Assembly (NCBI GenBank): GCA_016584305.1
Contig: JACEEZ010022590.1
Location: forward strand, 302,056-366,055
Direction: 5' to 3'
DNA from: Chionoecetes opilio
Taxonomy: Eukaryota > Arthropoda > Malacostraca > Decapoda > Majidae
DNA: 64,000 nt
Position numbers and translations under genes: made by a program
The notes under the pieces: model-generated
The model's input: only the letters and a program-made list of their open reading frames with translations
What the model was told of the DNA's origin: nothing
Database searches by the model: none
Part shown: positions 21,294 to 32,221 of the stretch, piece after piece
Position numbering within the stretch: the first letter of the stretch is position 1
How the letters are laid out: each line of letters starts with the position of its first letter

Positions 21294-22181
21294 CGGGCCC
21301 GGTTCACACTTCACGTTTTTGCTGGACGTAGTCTACGTGCATCTTGTCATCAGTATGTATACTCACAGTATGTGAATGTCACCGTGACGTCAATTCCTGC
21401 CGGTGTAATGTGAACACAGCTTCCCGCTACCACCACATTGCTGAGCAGTGATGACGTCACTGACCCTTGAGACGCTCGTCTCAGCTCACATTATTTCGGA
21501 GCTCCCAGATGGACCCTCGAATACCCATACTACGTCACGGTTTGTTTACATCGGTGCATTGTGGGGATAAGGCGGGGTCGCCGCGGGTGGAGCCTATGAA
21601 GGGAAAACTACGGCGAATGGAAGAATTTCGAGTTATGTTGAGCGAAATCGTTTCCAGGTGCTTATTACTGTGCTTTTCTGTTCTCGCTGACAACACTATA
21701 GAGAAGACCTGAGGTATGGCTGATGTGCAGAGGCTTCTAACCAAGAAAACAGAGTCACACAGAGCCTCGTTCAAAGGTTAAGTAACTGTTAGGTACGTAA
21801 TGTGTCCTTACCACTTGCTTACTTCTTAATGAGACTCTGCTATGACTGTTTCCCTGGTTTTAGAAGCCTTGCACATCAACACACTTCAGGTCTTTCTCTA
21901 TTTTGTCAGCGAGCATGGAAAATATAGCACCTGGGAATATATTTCGCGCACATAACTCGATTCTTCCATCGCCGTATTTTTTCCCTTCGTAGGTCGCCCC
22001 AGCGGCGACCCCGCCTTATCCCCACAATGCACCGATGTAAACAAACCGTGACGTAGTTATGTCTGGGGCCCATTGTTTCTACGTGTCTACGTGGAAGTGG
22101 CGGGGCGACGTCACTGTGACGTCACTGATCACCACGCCCACGTAGACACGAACAGCAAATACTTTATGTGAACCCCGCCTC
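21294..22181. mobile_element. Foldback element in the protease intron
   Basis: The arms about 21530-21780 and about 21820-22060 are inverted copies (shared GTTTACATCGGTGCATTGTG and its complement). Weaker complementarity extends outward to GGCCCGGTTCACA at the left and TGTGAACCCCGCC at the right. No clear target duplication and no ORF. It lies between the CLIP exon and the linker exon. Confidence 0.75.
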
Positions 22182-22560
22182 AGTGCTTACTTACGGAACG
22201 TGATGAAGGGAGGAGTGATATCCGTGACGCCTGCCGAGGTTCTGACTTAGAAGGGAGAGAACTAAGTCATTCTCCGATATTTTTTAGACGCGTCTTCATG
22301 CATACATATTATATATAATGTTATATTTCTTCAGTTTATTCACATCAGTTTTGTGGAGGAGCTAATATTATCAATGAAGGGCTAAAAGCGAAGAAGAACT
22401 GGCCAAGGTCACTTCAGACAAAAGGATTATTGCAACATTATTTGTCATATATATTTAAATGCGTATACTCTTCACCCATTCTTATCCCAATTCCTGACGC
22501 ATCAGGCCGCTCGGGTCCTGTGTACGTGTACAGTGCGTCCCTCACACGGCTTATACTCAC

Positions 22561-22740
22561 CCAAGGAGGAATCGCAGCAGTAAAGAAAGTTGGAGTCCTT
22601 GATGCCACACTTCAAAAGCTCGCTCTTGACAGACGGGTGGCTGCAGGAGCGCTCACACGTGCCGCCAGTGCCTGAGTGCGTGCTGCAGGCTTCATGCTCA
22701 CTATGCTTCAGTTGGCCGGGGAAAATTATCCCTGAGGCCT
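22561..22740 (-). CDS. CLIP-domain serine protease, CLIP exon
   Basis: Minus-strand exon between acceptor GTTGACAG and donor GTGAGT, 180 nt. The encoded Cys pattern ACSTHSGTGGTCERSC ... LLKCGIKDSNFLYCC gives six cysteines in CLIP-domain order (C-x8-10-C-x3-C, then C and CC). CLIP domains regulate extracellular protease zymogens in prophenoloxidase and Toll cascades of arthropod haemolymph. The exon exits in phase 1, which fits the linker exon at 21062. The signal-peptide exon should lie above 22.74 kb and was not identified. Confidence 0.85.
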
Positions 22741-22889
22741 CTGTCAACGAAGGGAGCTTACTTTAGAGAGAAAATCCCTAGGAATTTGTCCATTAACCAA
22801 TTTTGTATTCTAGACCACACCTCGTGCACGGCTTCCCTTGACATACCTTACCGCTTGCACACCTCTCTTAGAAATGTATGTTTTAACGC

Positions 22890-23005
22890 CAACCCATTCA
22901 CATCACCCCCAACCCATTCACTCACCCATTACCCATCACCCCCACCCATTCACTCACCCATTACCCATCACCCCCCACCCATTCACTCACCCATTACCCC
23001 CAGGA
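22890..23005. repeat. CACCCATT minisatellite, copy 1
   Basis: Tandem CCCATTCACTCACCCATTAC units preceded by AGAAATGTATGTTTTAACGCCAACC. The same leader plus array recurs at about 55.29 kb and 57.43 kb, so this is part of a dispersed element. Confidence 0.85.
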
Positions 23006-23236
23006 TGTAGAGAGAGATTTTTAGTCAAAATACCAAACACGAAAGAAGAAAAAGGAAAAAGAGTTACATCTTGATTTTTTGTTTCGCTCCTGAGTATCCT
23101 GTTAAACAAGAGGAACAAAAAATGGAAAAAAAGCCATCTCGATTTTTTGTTTGTTTTCTTGGAAATATTTGAGCTACACGGCTAAAAACATGCTTTATCC
23201 GCACGATTAGTGAAGTTAATCATTATTCAACAAGCG

Positions 23237-23939
23237 CAGAGCTGGGCAGTATTTAAATACATTTGTTTTTAAATACGTATTTAAATACATTTGTGTATTA
23301 AGAACTGTATTTATAAATACATTGGTTTTCACGTATTTAAATACAGTATTTAAATACTTTAATGAGTATTTAAATACATTTATTTAAATACTCATAATAT
23401 AATAATGTAAATACTTTTTTATCAGTTAATTTGGCCATAAACCCGCACAACTATATGTCAACCCTGATGTTACAGTGAACCAGTGTTTCCACGTTCAAGG
23501 AACTTTCCCTATTTTAAGGAAATTTAGGCCGGAAAAAGAAATTTCTAAGGAAACGCAAAATCTAAGGAAATCCTAAAGATTTCCAGTTTTTTTCGGACAT
23601 TTATAGAGAAATGTAGATTAAGTGAAATAGCCAGGTGAGCCAAAAATACACATTTTATTTGCCATTGACAAAATGTCCAAAGACAAATTCTCGGTGCTAA
23701 TTTCTTATCATTTATCAAGCATTTTATATTGTTAATCATGAATTACTGAATACATGTTAAAACGTGTGTATTTAAAGTGTATTTACAAATGTATCAAAAT
23801 ACAATAATTGATGTATTTAGTGTTTAATATTTAAATACATTCGTAAAATGTATTTAGTATTTGATATTTAGATACATTTCCCCCATGTATTTAGTATTTA
23901 GTATTTAAATACATTCAATGTATTTAGTGCCGAGATCTG
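23237..23939. mobile_element. hAT-like nonautonomous element
   Basis: The left end CAGAGCTGGGCA pairs with the right end ...TGCCGAGATCTG. The flanking 8-mers are AACAAGCG (23229-23236) and ATCAAGCG (23940-23947), seven of eight identical. CAGxGxTGG-type TIRs with 8-bp duplications are diagnostic of hAT. Subterminal regions are full of TATTTAAATAC repeats in both orientations. No transposase ORF. Confidence 0.85.
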
Positions 23940-24070
23940 ATCAAGCGATAGTTTTCATATTGACAGAAAAAAAAGACTTTCATGAACGCACAAATTCTGA
24001 TATACATACTTGATGCAAAATCCACTAAAGTGAACTAGTTATCTGTATTCACTTTATTTTTCATTTATTT

Positions 24071-24091
24071 CATACGTGTGTGTGTGCACGT

Positions 24092-24125
<34 letters not shown>
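24071..24125. repeat. (GT)n microsatellite
   Basis: GT tract with GC interruptions in its first half. Confidence 0.9.
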
Positions 24126-24184
24126 TGCGTATTCAGCGATTCGGAACATCTGGATCTATACACTCAACCTGACGCATATTCCCG

Positions 24185-24295
24185 TCCTCTATGTGAGTAT
24201 GTGGTTTCCAAATGAAGACGCTTGGCTGTAGCTCCGAAACTAACCATAGGATTTTTTTCGAAAATACCCTCATTGTAATTCCCACACAAAGTTAC
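24185..24295. mobile_element. Fragment of the piggyBac-like family
   Basis: Shares the string AACTAACCATAGGATTTT and surrounding bases with 3010-3115 and about 48665-48770. This is a third, partial member of the family seen at 739-3477. Confidence 0.75.
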
Positions 24296-24570
24296 TGCAA
24301 CATGATCAGGATAATCTAATACCCTAACCGTAACCTAACGTAACCTAACCCGACGTGTTCAAGAGGTAAACGCCATATACTCTTCCAGAAAACGGGAATA
24401 TACCAACCGGACATTGTGGTTCGGTTGGCGTCGAGCTTGTGACGGAAAAAAAAGGAAAAAAAAGTCGTAGTAGTTCGGAGCAGACACGCGCGGAGTTAAT
24501 GCAATGTTACTTCCTAGTTTGCTGAGTGTGTGGTTTTGCGGTGGAATACACGACGATCAGGTCCAGATTT

Positions 24571-24571
24571 T

Positions 24572-24639
<68 letters not shown>
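24571..24639. repeat. (CT)n microsatellite
   Basis: Pure CT tract of about 69 bp. Confidence 0.97.
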
Positions 24640-24643
<4 letters not shown>

Positions 24644-25783
24644 GTAAGTCCAGCACTGCCTTGGAACACTCGCATAGTGCAGTGACCACAAAATGACCAT
24701 AAACTAATAGGGAATCCGTACCGCATTTACTCAGGCAGAATATAAAATATAGCAATAACAACAAGCCTCTCTAATACATAGCTATTGATATTTTCTTTCT
24801 AAAGATGTATGTAAATTTTCGCTACGATGTCTAGTTCCTTAGATACGGAGGTGAAAAGAGACAACCCCGCTTTACCCCCCAACCCCGCACTTCTGCCCGC
24901 TTGTACAATGAAGAGGTTGTGGCCGCCCCTCGCCCCGCCTCCCACCACCCTTCGCCCTCCTCACCGTGCCTGCAGCTTTTTATATATAAACAAACACTGC
25001 ATAACAGTCTTACCTTACTTTGTCACGGACATCACTGATGGTTTGTCCTCGTTACCACAGAGGGTCCAGATCATCACGTAAAGGCACACACACACGCGCC
25101 CACACATACACACACCCTCGCCCTGCTGGAAGACCAGTGAGGCGGTGGGGGACGGCGGGCTTCGTGCCGCTTCAGTCGTGGTGGTTCGAGCAGCCGAGGC
25201 AGTGCGCGAAACACAGACCTTGGCCACTCAGTGCAACAAGGCATCATAATAGTACCGTGTGTCCAGCATGACAGCACATCAGCTCAGTCACATTCACATC
25301 AGGCATTAGTATATAAGGTTAGGACAATGGTAGAATGGGGGAACGTAACACAACCCAATGATTCGCAGCGCAGCTCGCCGTGACGTAAGCGAAGGATGCC
25401 TGAGACACGATAACACTCAAATGACTCGTATGTAACTCTTGAAGTACACAGCAACGTCACACTAAAACCCTGCCATGATTGCAACAACATTCTGGTGTTA
25501 CGTGATGTGTGACTGTAATTATGTGCATCGTCGCCTCGCCACGCCGCTCTCTGACTCTGGCTCATTGTGACAGTGTATGCAGTATGCACTGATGTCGCCA
25601 CGGTGGAGACGCCGCCTCACAGTTTTATGGCGACAGCCGCAACCCTCCGTGGGCTCAGGGCTGCTTTCATGCTTGATTAAGGAGGTGAAGCAAAGATTAA
25701 CAGACAGCGCCATCAATAGTTCTTGCGCGAAACTAGAAAACCCATTTTGAAGGGGAATTATAATAATTCCTTTTCTTAGGGAG

Positions 25784-25794
<11 letters not shown>
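24640..25794. other. Unassigned stretch
   Basis: No ORF with a recognisable domain on either strand. A Pro/Arg-rich minus frame at about 25.1-25.25 kb has no motif I can place. It could be intron or 5' flank of the protease gene, but nothing in the sequence proves it. Confidence 0.3.

Positions 25795-25833
<39 letters not shown>
25795..25833. repeat. (TA)n microsatellite
   Basis: TA tract. The Ile-Tyr frame through it is an artefact. Confidence 0.95.
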
Positions 25834-25836
<3 letters not shown>

Positions 25837-26349
25837 TTCAGGATGTTCCTTAGCCCCTGAAAATATTTAGCGTTACTGCCTATAGGTTGTAAGTTAGGAT
25901 GCCTGTGTAATATCTATGTCAATGTTTTTTGTTAGTATGTTGGGACAGATAATAGCATGTACATAATCTATTTAGGTCTACAAATGACATTCTAAGGCCC
26001 GGTAACCAGGGTTGTATGTTAGGGTACGCCGTATAACAAAAATTCTTTTTCTCAACTTTGGCATGCCAATTTCCTATGTAAAATGGAATTTTAAGACGAT
26101 TTTATCTTTTTCCATTTTTGCATTTGAGCAATTCTTACTATGCACAATCGCACTTTTATATTGCACCCTCATCGAATAATGCTTAAATGAGTACGCAGTG
26201 TCGGTTGGTCCTGTGTATTGCAATCATGCACCAATATGAGTTCCAAATGACTAGCGTGGTAAGCTCTTTCTGATCAGTTGGTTCATCAGGCACTACATCA
26301 CAGTGTCACAGCCTCTACGTTGGCCTAGAACGTGTCCATCATGTCCTTC

Positions 26350-27248
26350 TTAGACCTGAAGCAGGGCATGGTCTCCCGGTGGTGGGCCCGAGCCCGGATG
26401 AAACCCGTCTCTGGCCTGCTCCCCCCACCACTGCTGCCGCAGCTCTGTCACCTGCTTCACGACTCTTTCGGTGCTCTGAGTGTGGATAGAGAACTCCGGA
26501 ACCTCGTACGGCTTGACCAGGATCTCCTGGATCTGATCCCGGGACAGTGAAAAGGTGAATGACGGCTCGTGCACCTGGCCAGGCTGCCAGCTGATCAGTG
26601 TCTGCAAGCTGTTGGCTGACAAGTTCAGCTTGGGTGTGATGCGAGGTCTTACACTGGTGTCCCCATACTCCTCGCCAGCCCTCAGCTTCAAAATCTGGGT
26701 CACGGCGAACCTGCGGTCGTCCTCACTCTGACTCGCCATCAGCGAGAGGAGGACACATTCTGAGTGTGCGAACCATGCTCCTGTCCGGACGTAGAAGGTC
26801 ACAGCTGTTTGGACCTTCTTGGGCTGCGACCTCATCACTCTGAGCTGCGTGAGGATGTGCTTGGGGCCGTCCTCTATTCTGTGGTGAGCCTTGATGTCGT
26901 AGTAGAGTTTGAAGTACACCTGCAGGCAGTACTTGACTAGGATTTCCAGGATGTTCAGTTCTTTGCCAGTCAGTCCATGCTTTCTGGTCCACATGTACAC
27001 GAGCGACTCGGTTGTGGTGAGCCATCTGGAGTGGGACATCTTGCCAGTACGATCAGTGAGTCAGTGGAGTCGTATGTCACCAGCAGATCATAGAGAGCCT
27101 GAGCCACCTTGAACGCAGGCTTCTCAGGTGGCACCGGGTCCTCTGGTACAAAGTGCCAAAGGTACCTTCCAGATGTCTCCTCTGTCACTGACACATGCTC
27201 CTCCCTGATCAACCTTGGGTGCAATTTCCCATAGCTGTCGGGCACCAT
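26350..27248 (-). pseudogene. Unclassified transposase-like ORF, C-terminal part with internal deletion
   Basis: The frame from 27248 encodes LHPRLIREEHVSVTEETSGR up to VTYDSTDSLIVL. At about 27035 it jumps to another frame, SHSRWLTTTESLVYMWTRKH, which runs to 26350. It includes RFAVTQILKLRAGEEYGDTS and IHTQSTERVVKQVTE. As I remember related family members, roughly 100-150 residues normally separate the YDST and RWLTT segments, and that stretch includes candidate acidic catalytic residues. Their abrupt apposition suggests an internal deletion that makes this copy nonautonomous. The family size and function are recollection, not shown here. Confidence 0.45.
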
Positions 27249-28327
27249 CTCTTGGCCTTCCTCCCATCGTAACCCAATCCAACTATTTTGGTACCCTGGT
27301 GCTTCCCCTGGTCAAGGTCCCTGGCCGATGCCATGGCATCCTGCCTGGCCCTCCTCAGCTTGTTAGGATCGCAGACCAGGTACGACATGTCTGGAGAGAG
27401 GTGGCCGTCAGTGATAAGGTCCTGGAGGAATCCAGAAGCCAAGGCAGCAGCAGCAGTGGGCGGAACGTCGAACCGAATGCTTGCCAGCGCCAGGTTCCGG
27501 ACTGGCATTGTGTTTCTTCTTGCAGCTGGCCTGTCCAAGTACTGCATCACAAGGGGTGCCAGGGACCCCAGCCTCTCCCTGAGCAGTCGGTCTACCAGTA
27601 TGGCAGCCTCCTGTTGCTCCTGCCTCTTTCCTCTGAGTGGCAGGGTGAACGACTCCTCCGTCCCATCCTCAGAATCCTGGTGATCTTCAGCCTGGCCCAG
27701 GAACATCTGCTCCTGCAGCTCAAGACGTCTGACCTTTTCATCTTTCTGCTTCTGCTTCTTCAGCTTAGCCTCCTCTTCCAACTGCTTTCTCTTTGCTGCT
27801 TTCACTTGTCTATGCGTCTCATTCTTGTCTACCCCTGTCATCATCCTTGCACTCTCCTCCCCAACTTTGATCCTCTGGTAGTACAGCCACTCCAGGTCTA
27901 AAGTAGGGACTTTGCTGGCCAGGGGGCAGTCACACTGCACGTGTGCTCTCGCGTGGCACAGCTGGGGGTTGGAGCAGTGGGATTCCTGGTCCTTGCAGAG
28001 GAAGATCGTGTGAGGGCAGGCCGTTATGTCAAACAGCCTGTCCATTTTCTTCTCCACGAATTCCTTTACTGTTTTAGTTGGTCTGTCTCTCACCACTTCA
28101 CTAACCTTCTTCCAAAAATGAGCTATCCTTCTGGTCACGGACCGGTCAATAACAACCACTGGAGGTGCAAACTGAGCGTTTGATTTCTTCCACTGGGCAA
28201 GCACCATGGGGGTCAGATCCTTCGCAATGTCTCTCACTGGGTACCCCCGCTTGTCAACACCCTCCCGGATGCCGCTGAGTTCTTGGAGAAGGATTCCCCT
28301 CTTCATCACGCCGCGATACGTAGGCAC
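27209..28327 (-). pseudogene. Unclassified transposase-like ORF, N-terminal part
   Basis: This is 372 open codons, the longest clean frame in the element. It contains a Cys/His cluster (CPHTIFLCKDQESHC ... CHARAHVQCDC, roughly residues 103-134), which may bind zinc. A long basic coiled-coil follows (about residues 160-205), then an acidic segment. The block MPVRNLALASIRFDVPPTAA leads into FLQDLITDG. From memory, this block is shared by a large uncharacterised repeat family in arthropods and cnidarians. The frame breaks near 27240, and coding continues in another frame to about 27040. No known superfamily signature was recognised. Confidence 0.5.
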
Positions 28328-29507
28328 CTCACTCTCAACAAACTCTTGTCCACCGCCAACAAAGGCGGTGAGAGTAAGTAAGAGAGAGAGAGGTCGATAT
28401 AATAATTAAAGATGAAGCTAAAGCCTGAATTAAAAAATATTTTAATGCAGCTTCTGATGAATAAGAATTTATTTTAATAGCAATAAGAGGGATGAAAGAT
28501 AATAAATTAAGCTCTAAGCCAATTCAAGCTCCAAATCATGAGGAGGAAGAGATGGATAAAATCAATCTTTCAAAATAAAAAATAAATAAAAAAATATATA
28601 TAATATAAAAAATTTAAATATAAAAGTCCATTTTTGCATAGCAAGAAGTGCTAACCAAAAAGTTGTAGAGGACAAACCACCCTTAAAATTCAATTTTACA
28701 TAAGAAAACACCCTGCCAAATTCGAAATAATCTATATTTCACTTTTCATTGGACCTACGGCGTACCCTAACCCAGAGGTCTCCTTTGTCCAGCCCCAGTC
28801 AGATGGGATTGGTAACTCTGGATTCAGGACCAGAGTTTGGTTCCAGCAGTTGCCCTGGAGAGATGCACGCTTGATGTGCTGCTGGAGTGCTGCCTGCGTT
28901 GGGGGAATGTTTTCTAGAGCCCTAGACTTGTGTGCGAAGAGCTGTTTCCTAGCATCGTTCACTTTCATGGTGTCACTGGTGCGGTCATACATCAGCACAA
29001 CGAAGCGTTCCAGCAGTGACATTGACTCCTCACTCTCATCACTTGGCATGCGTAAGAGTTCTTCAAAGGCATCAGTCACCTGTGGGAACACTTTCCAAGT
29101 CTCCCAGGCAGTCTTCTTCCCTCTGCCAGCGAGTTCTTCTTCCTCTGCGTGGAACGCACCGTCAAAGATGAACCTGGTCTGAAACATTTCTCTACGTACT
29201 ACCTGTGTTGCTCTTACTAGGTGCATGGCATCACTGTCATGATCACAGGCCTTTTTCAGGGCGGGACCTATATCTTTCTCAAACAAGAGAAGTGTGTCTC
29301 GGCCCTGAGAATGGGCTCTCAGATCAGGAAGCACAGAAAGAAGTCTGTCCTTCATTCTGGTTGTGTATTCTGTTGGTTACCGTGGCACCCAGCTGCTCCA
29401 GTCTCGTCTAGTAGAGGTTAGTCACGTCTGAGAGTTTAAATACAGGGGCATTGTCCTCATCTGCATGCATGTCCTCCATGAATACCACCAGCTCAGCAAA
29501 GGCTATG

Positions 29508-29548
29508 CCATGCAGACGCAGATGCAGATGCAGATGCAGATGCCATCC
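29508..29548. repeat. (GCAGAT)n hexanucleotide within ORF
   Basis: Several copies of a CAGATG/GCAGAT hexamer inside the transposon ORF produce an Ile-Cys repeat in one frame and disturb the reading frame. Confidence 0.85.
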
Positions 29549-30061
29549 GCATCCTCGTCCTTGAGTGCGGCTGGTCTGATTTTCTTGTATAATGCACGGA
29601 GACAGTTGCGATGGCATTTTGCCTCGATGACAATCATGTCTCCTGCAGACAGCTTGGCCAGCAATTCAGTGTCCCCCAATTCAGTGGCGCATCTCCGAAC
29701 GTTCTTGTCAATTTCCTTTGTAGCTGCTTCGTGCAAGTCTGCAGTGCCAGCTGGCTTATTGCAGAAGAAACAGATAGGCTCGGTCGACTGTGGAAGCCTG
29801 TGGGCAGCTGCTGGTCGTGTGTGCACGGTTGGAGTACCGGTACTAGATTGCTGTCCTGAAGCTGATTCTGCTCTGCTCTGCTGGTCAAACATTTTTTTGT
29901 TAAACTTTAAACGACATTTCTTGTGCCACTGAGCACTGTGTGTCCTCAAGGTAGCTTCTACGCCATCACCATCATCCAGTCTGTTCACGTTGAGTTCCAT
30001 TGGCATGTGCCGAAGTCCCTTGAACTGGAGGAGGTCTTCTGTCAATGATGCAATGGTGGGA

Positions 30062-30320
30062 ACTCTGTAGTGTAGTGGTTAGCACGCTCGGCTTACAACC
30101 GAGAAGTCCCGGGTTCGATCCCCGGGCGGAGCGAAAGATAGATGGGTGGTCTTTCTTAAATCCTTAGCCCCTGTCCACCCAGTAGTGAATGGGTACCGGG
30201 TGCCAGCCGGGGGTTTGTAACCCCCCCCCGGGGTGGTGGCTTCGGCCAACACTAATATGCAACAGCGGTAGATCACTATGGCTCTGAGGCATTATCCTCT
30301 AAACAAAACAAACAAGAGAA
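30062..30320 (+). mobile_element. tRNA-Val-derived SINE inserted in transposon ORF
   Basis: The head shows GTGTAGTGGTTAGCACG (A box), a loop with anticodon TAC (CTCGG-CTTACAA-CCGAG) and a perfect B box GGTTCGATCC at 30112-30121. Body and (AAAC)n tail match the copy at 11357. It separates the ORF segments ending GSGYASL and starting TIASLTEDLL. Confidence 0.92.
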
Positions 30321-30919
30321 ACAAGAAACAAGAGATGCATAGCCACTACCACTCGGTTTCATGGTTGATCTTAGTGGGCACTGCAAAGGTTCATCTATCT
30401 CTGCTTGGCAAAAAATACAAAGCTCCCAGTTAGTTCTTGGGGGTGGTCTTGATTGCTTGGACGTAGAGGGCTGGGCTGGGTCTATGAGGATATGACGCTT
30501 TGCCATAGTGACGATCAGGTCTGGGATGCTTGTATCTTGGCTTCGATCATCAGGCAGGGAATCCTGCAACACACAAGTACAACAATTGTGCTAGTACCAG
30601 CCACCACAGTTTACATTCATTGGCATCAATATTTGATATGTTGAGGTAATTGACCTCTCACTGTCCTCAGAGGTCAAAGCTAGACACCTGTAAATAATTA
30701 CCAACGCTGTGTGGAATATGTAGACACTTTTATTGGAACACAAATGCATGGTTTGTACATCATAAACATGTTTACCATTAACCAATGACGACAAACATCC
30801 ATATTTTGATACTTTGAGGTCATTGACCTCTCACGGTCCTCAGAGGTCAAATCTGCCTTACCTCCCGATCTGAAAATGAAGCTTATGGCATGTACTAACA
30901 CTGGTAGAAATTTCATGCT

Positions 30920-31160
30920 TTAGTCATAATTTGCACAATTCTTATGATATGAGAGATTATCAGCTGTACAATTATAAAGAAGAGTGTAAAAGATTGTAGA
31001 AAAAGGGGTGGGAAAATTTAGTTCAGGAGGCAGGAGTGTTCTTGACAGTCCTCTCTTGAAAATATATAAGGCGTTGGAAGATGGAAAAATAGAAACAGGA
31101 AGAGAGTACCAGAGTTTACCAGGGAAAGGGATAAAAGAGTGAATATCCTGGTTAGTTCTT
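30920..31160 (-). mobile_element. Jockey-like LINE, 3' end fragment
   Basis: The minus strand encodes FIPFPGKLWYSLPVSIFPSS and a basic tail, the C-terminus of the LINE RT ORF also seen at 0.3, 33.6 and 52.5 kb. A TA tract replaces the upstream part. Confidence 0.75.
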
Positions 31161-31179
31161 GCAATAAATCGAGGGTTGA

Positions 31180-31183
<4 letters not shown>

Positions 31184-31220
<37 letters not shown>

Positions 31221-31246
31221 AAATATATATATATATATATAATATT

Positions 31247-31286
<40 letters not shown>
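31184..31286. repeat. (TA)n imperfect microsatellite
   Basis: TA-rich tract with TTTAAA and TATTTATTATA interruptions, able to fold on itself. Confidence 0.93.
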
Positions 31287-31288
<2 letters not shown>

Positions 31289-31372
31289 ACACTCATTAAA
31301 GACACTAATAGAGACATGGGTTAACAAGTTAATTAAAGATAGCTAGTGGAATACAACACTTGTCATGATTAC

Positions 31373-31495
31373 CTTAATGTCACAAGCAGCTGCCTTATTA
31401 GGAGTGACTGGAAAATCTTGGCTTGGAGTCTCAAACATTTTCCTTTCTCGGAGATGTGTGAGAGAGGCACTTCTTTCTGGGAGAACGCGAAGGGC
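31373..31495 (-). CDS. Probable CDC7-type kinase, insert-region exon
   Basis: A minus-strand 123-nt stretch between a strong acceptor (CCTCTTGCAG) and donor (GTAATC). It keeps phase because its length is a multiple of three. One frame is fully open (LPERSASLTHLRERKMFETP, then FPVTPNKAAACDIK). A second gives a Lys/Ser-rich stretch that breaks at a TGA. CDC7 kinases carry long poorly conserved inserts after DFG, so lack of similarity is expected. Assignment to the same gene rests on strand, order and clean splice sites only. Confidence 0.45.
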
Positions 31496-31499
31496 CTGC

Positions 31500-32220
31500 A
31501 AGAGGAAAGCATTGCTGTTGTAACAATCACAATTATGTTTTTAGGAAGAAAGACCTATCAAATGTGCATGTAATAAGCCTATTATCATATCCATATGCAG
31601 GTTTACACAGTACAGTAAACTCTCACATTTAGTGAGTAATTGGTGGCAGAGAAAGCTCACCAAATACAAATTATTAAAACAATAGTAAAAACTAAGATTT
31701 GTACTATAGCCCTCAAAGTCAACGCTTTTTTGCATGTTTGGAGGCTCAAAGCCTCATTTCTTCCATCAGTCATTGGCTGCCAAGAGATAAAATATGGGTG
31801 ACAAAAAAAAAAAATTCAATCTTCATCTATTAACTAGAAAGTTGTGTGTGTTATTAGTGTTGTGTCAAGCGTTTCCTGGGGATAAATATTAGCCATAATC
31901 AAGACTAGGGCTGTAATCGATTACGTTTTGTTTGTTTGTTTGTTGGAATGTTTTCCTGCCTCTATGAGTTTAAATCCTGTATGTGGCATAGAGTAGCGGT
32001 AGCAGCAGGACTCACTGTGTTCAGTCTACGTGAAGCTGATAAGATGGCCGCACATGTCTCTTGCCCCACTCTGCTCCCCAACTCATCTCTACCTCCTGGT
32101 GTGAGTGCTCATATGTACGACCAACAAAACTCTACATATGTAAACTATATCAATAACTTCACAAAAGACTTCTGACATAAAAAGATAGCCAGAAACTATT
32201 CAGCTAAATATCATTTTCAA
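31500..32220. other. Intronic stretch without recognisable repeat
   Basis: No gene or clear repeat border. Within the CDC7-type locus, so presumably intron. Confidence 0.35.
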
Positions 32221-32221
32221 T

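Larger units (their letters stand above)
26018..28770 (-). mobile_element. Unclassified 2.75-kb TIR transposon
   Basis: GTTAGGGTACGCCGTA lies at the left end and its exact complement at 28755-28770. Complementarity resumes further in (TTAAAATTCCATTTTACATA against TTAAAATTCAATTTTACATA, and TGCATAGTAAGAA against TGCATAGCAAGAA), giving degenerate TIRs of about 140 bp. A TA dinucleotide sits at matching positions just inside each end, allowing a TA duplication. One coding region fills the interior on the minus strand. The right end interrupts a different transposon ORF that reads up to it, so this element is the younger insertion. Confidence 0.75.
28771..30563 (-). pseudogene. Second unclassified transposon ORF, SINE- and transposon-interrupted
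   Basis: Coding begins at the ATG at 30506 (MAKRHILID), possibly spliced from an acceptor (GTGTTGCAG) at 30564. It carries WELCIFCQAEIDEPLQCP, is broken by a SINE, then resumes with TEDLLQFKGLRHMP and HKKCRLKFN. CFFCNK, AKLSAGDMIVIEAKCHRNCL and FAELVVFMED follow, then LLERFVVLMYDRTSD and IPSDWGWTK. The Cys/His pairs suggest zinc-binding modules. From memory, the motifs FVVLxYDRTS and AKLSAGD mark a multicopy uncharacterised protein family in invertebrates and fish. Stops and shifts occur near 29410-29360. The 3' end is cut by the TIR element at 28770. Confidence 0.5.

Noticed and set aside
22890..23005. CACCCATT arrays as CRISPR-like repeats
   Set aside because: Contiguous minisatellite without unique spacers, in eukaryotic DNA; the same holds for the arrays near 55.4 and 57.5 kb.
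27215..27901. 228-codon plus-strand frame opposite the transposase-like ORF
   Set aside because: Antisense shadow. The minus strand has domain-like composition and conserved-looking motifs.
30062..30135. tRNA-Val gene
   Set aside because: The tRNA-like head is fused to a body shared with three other copies and the acceptor stem is poor, so it is a SINE.
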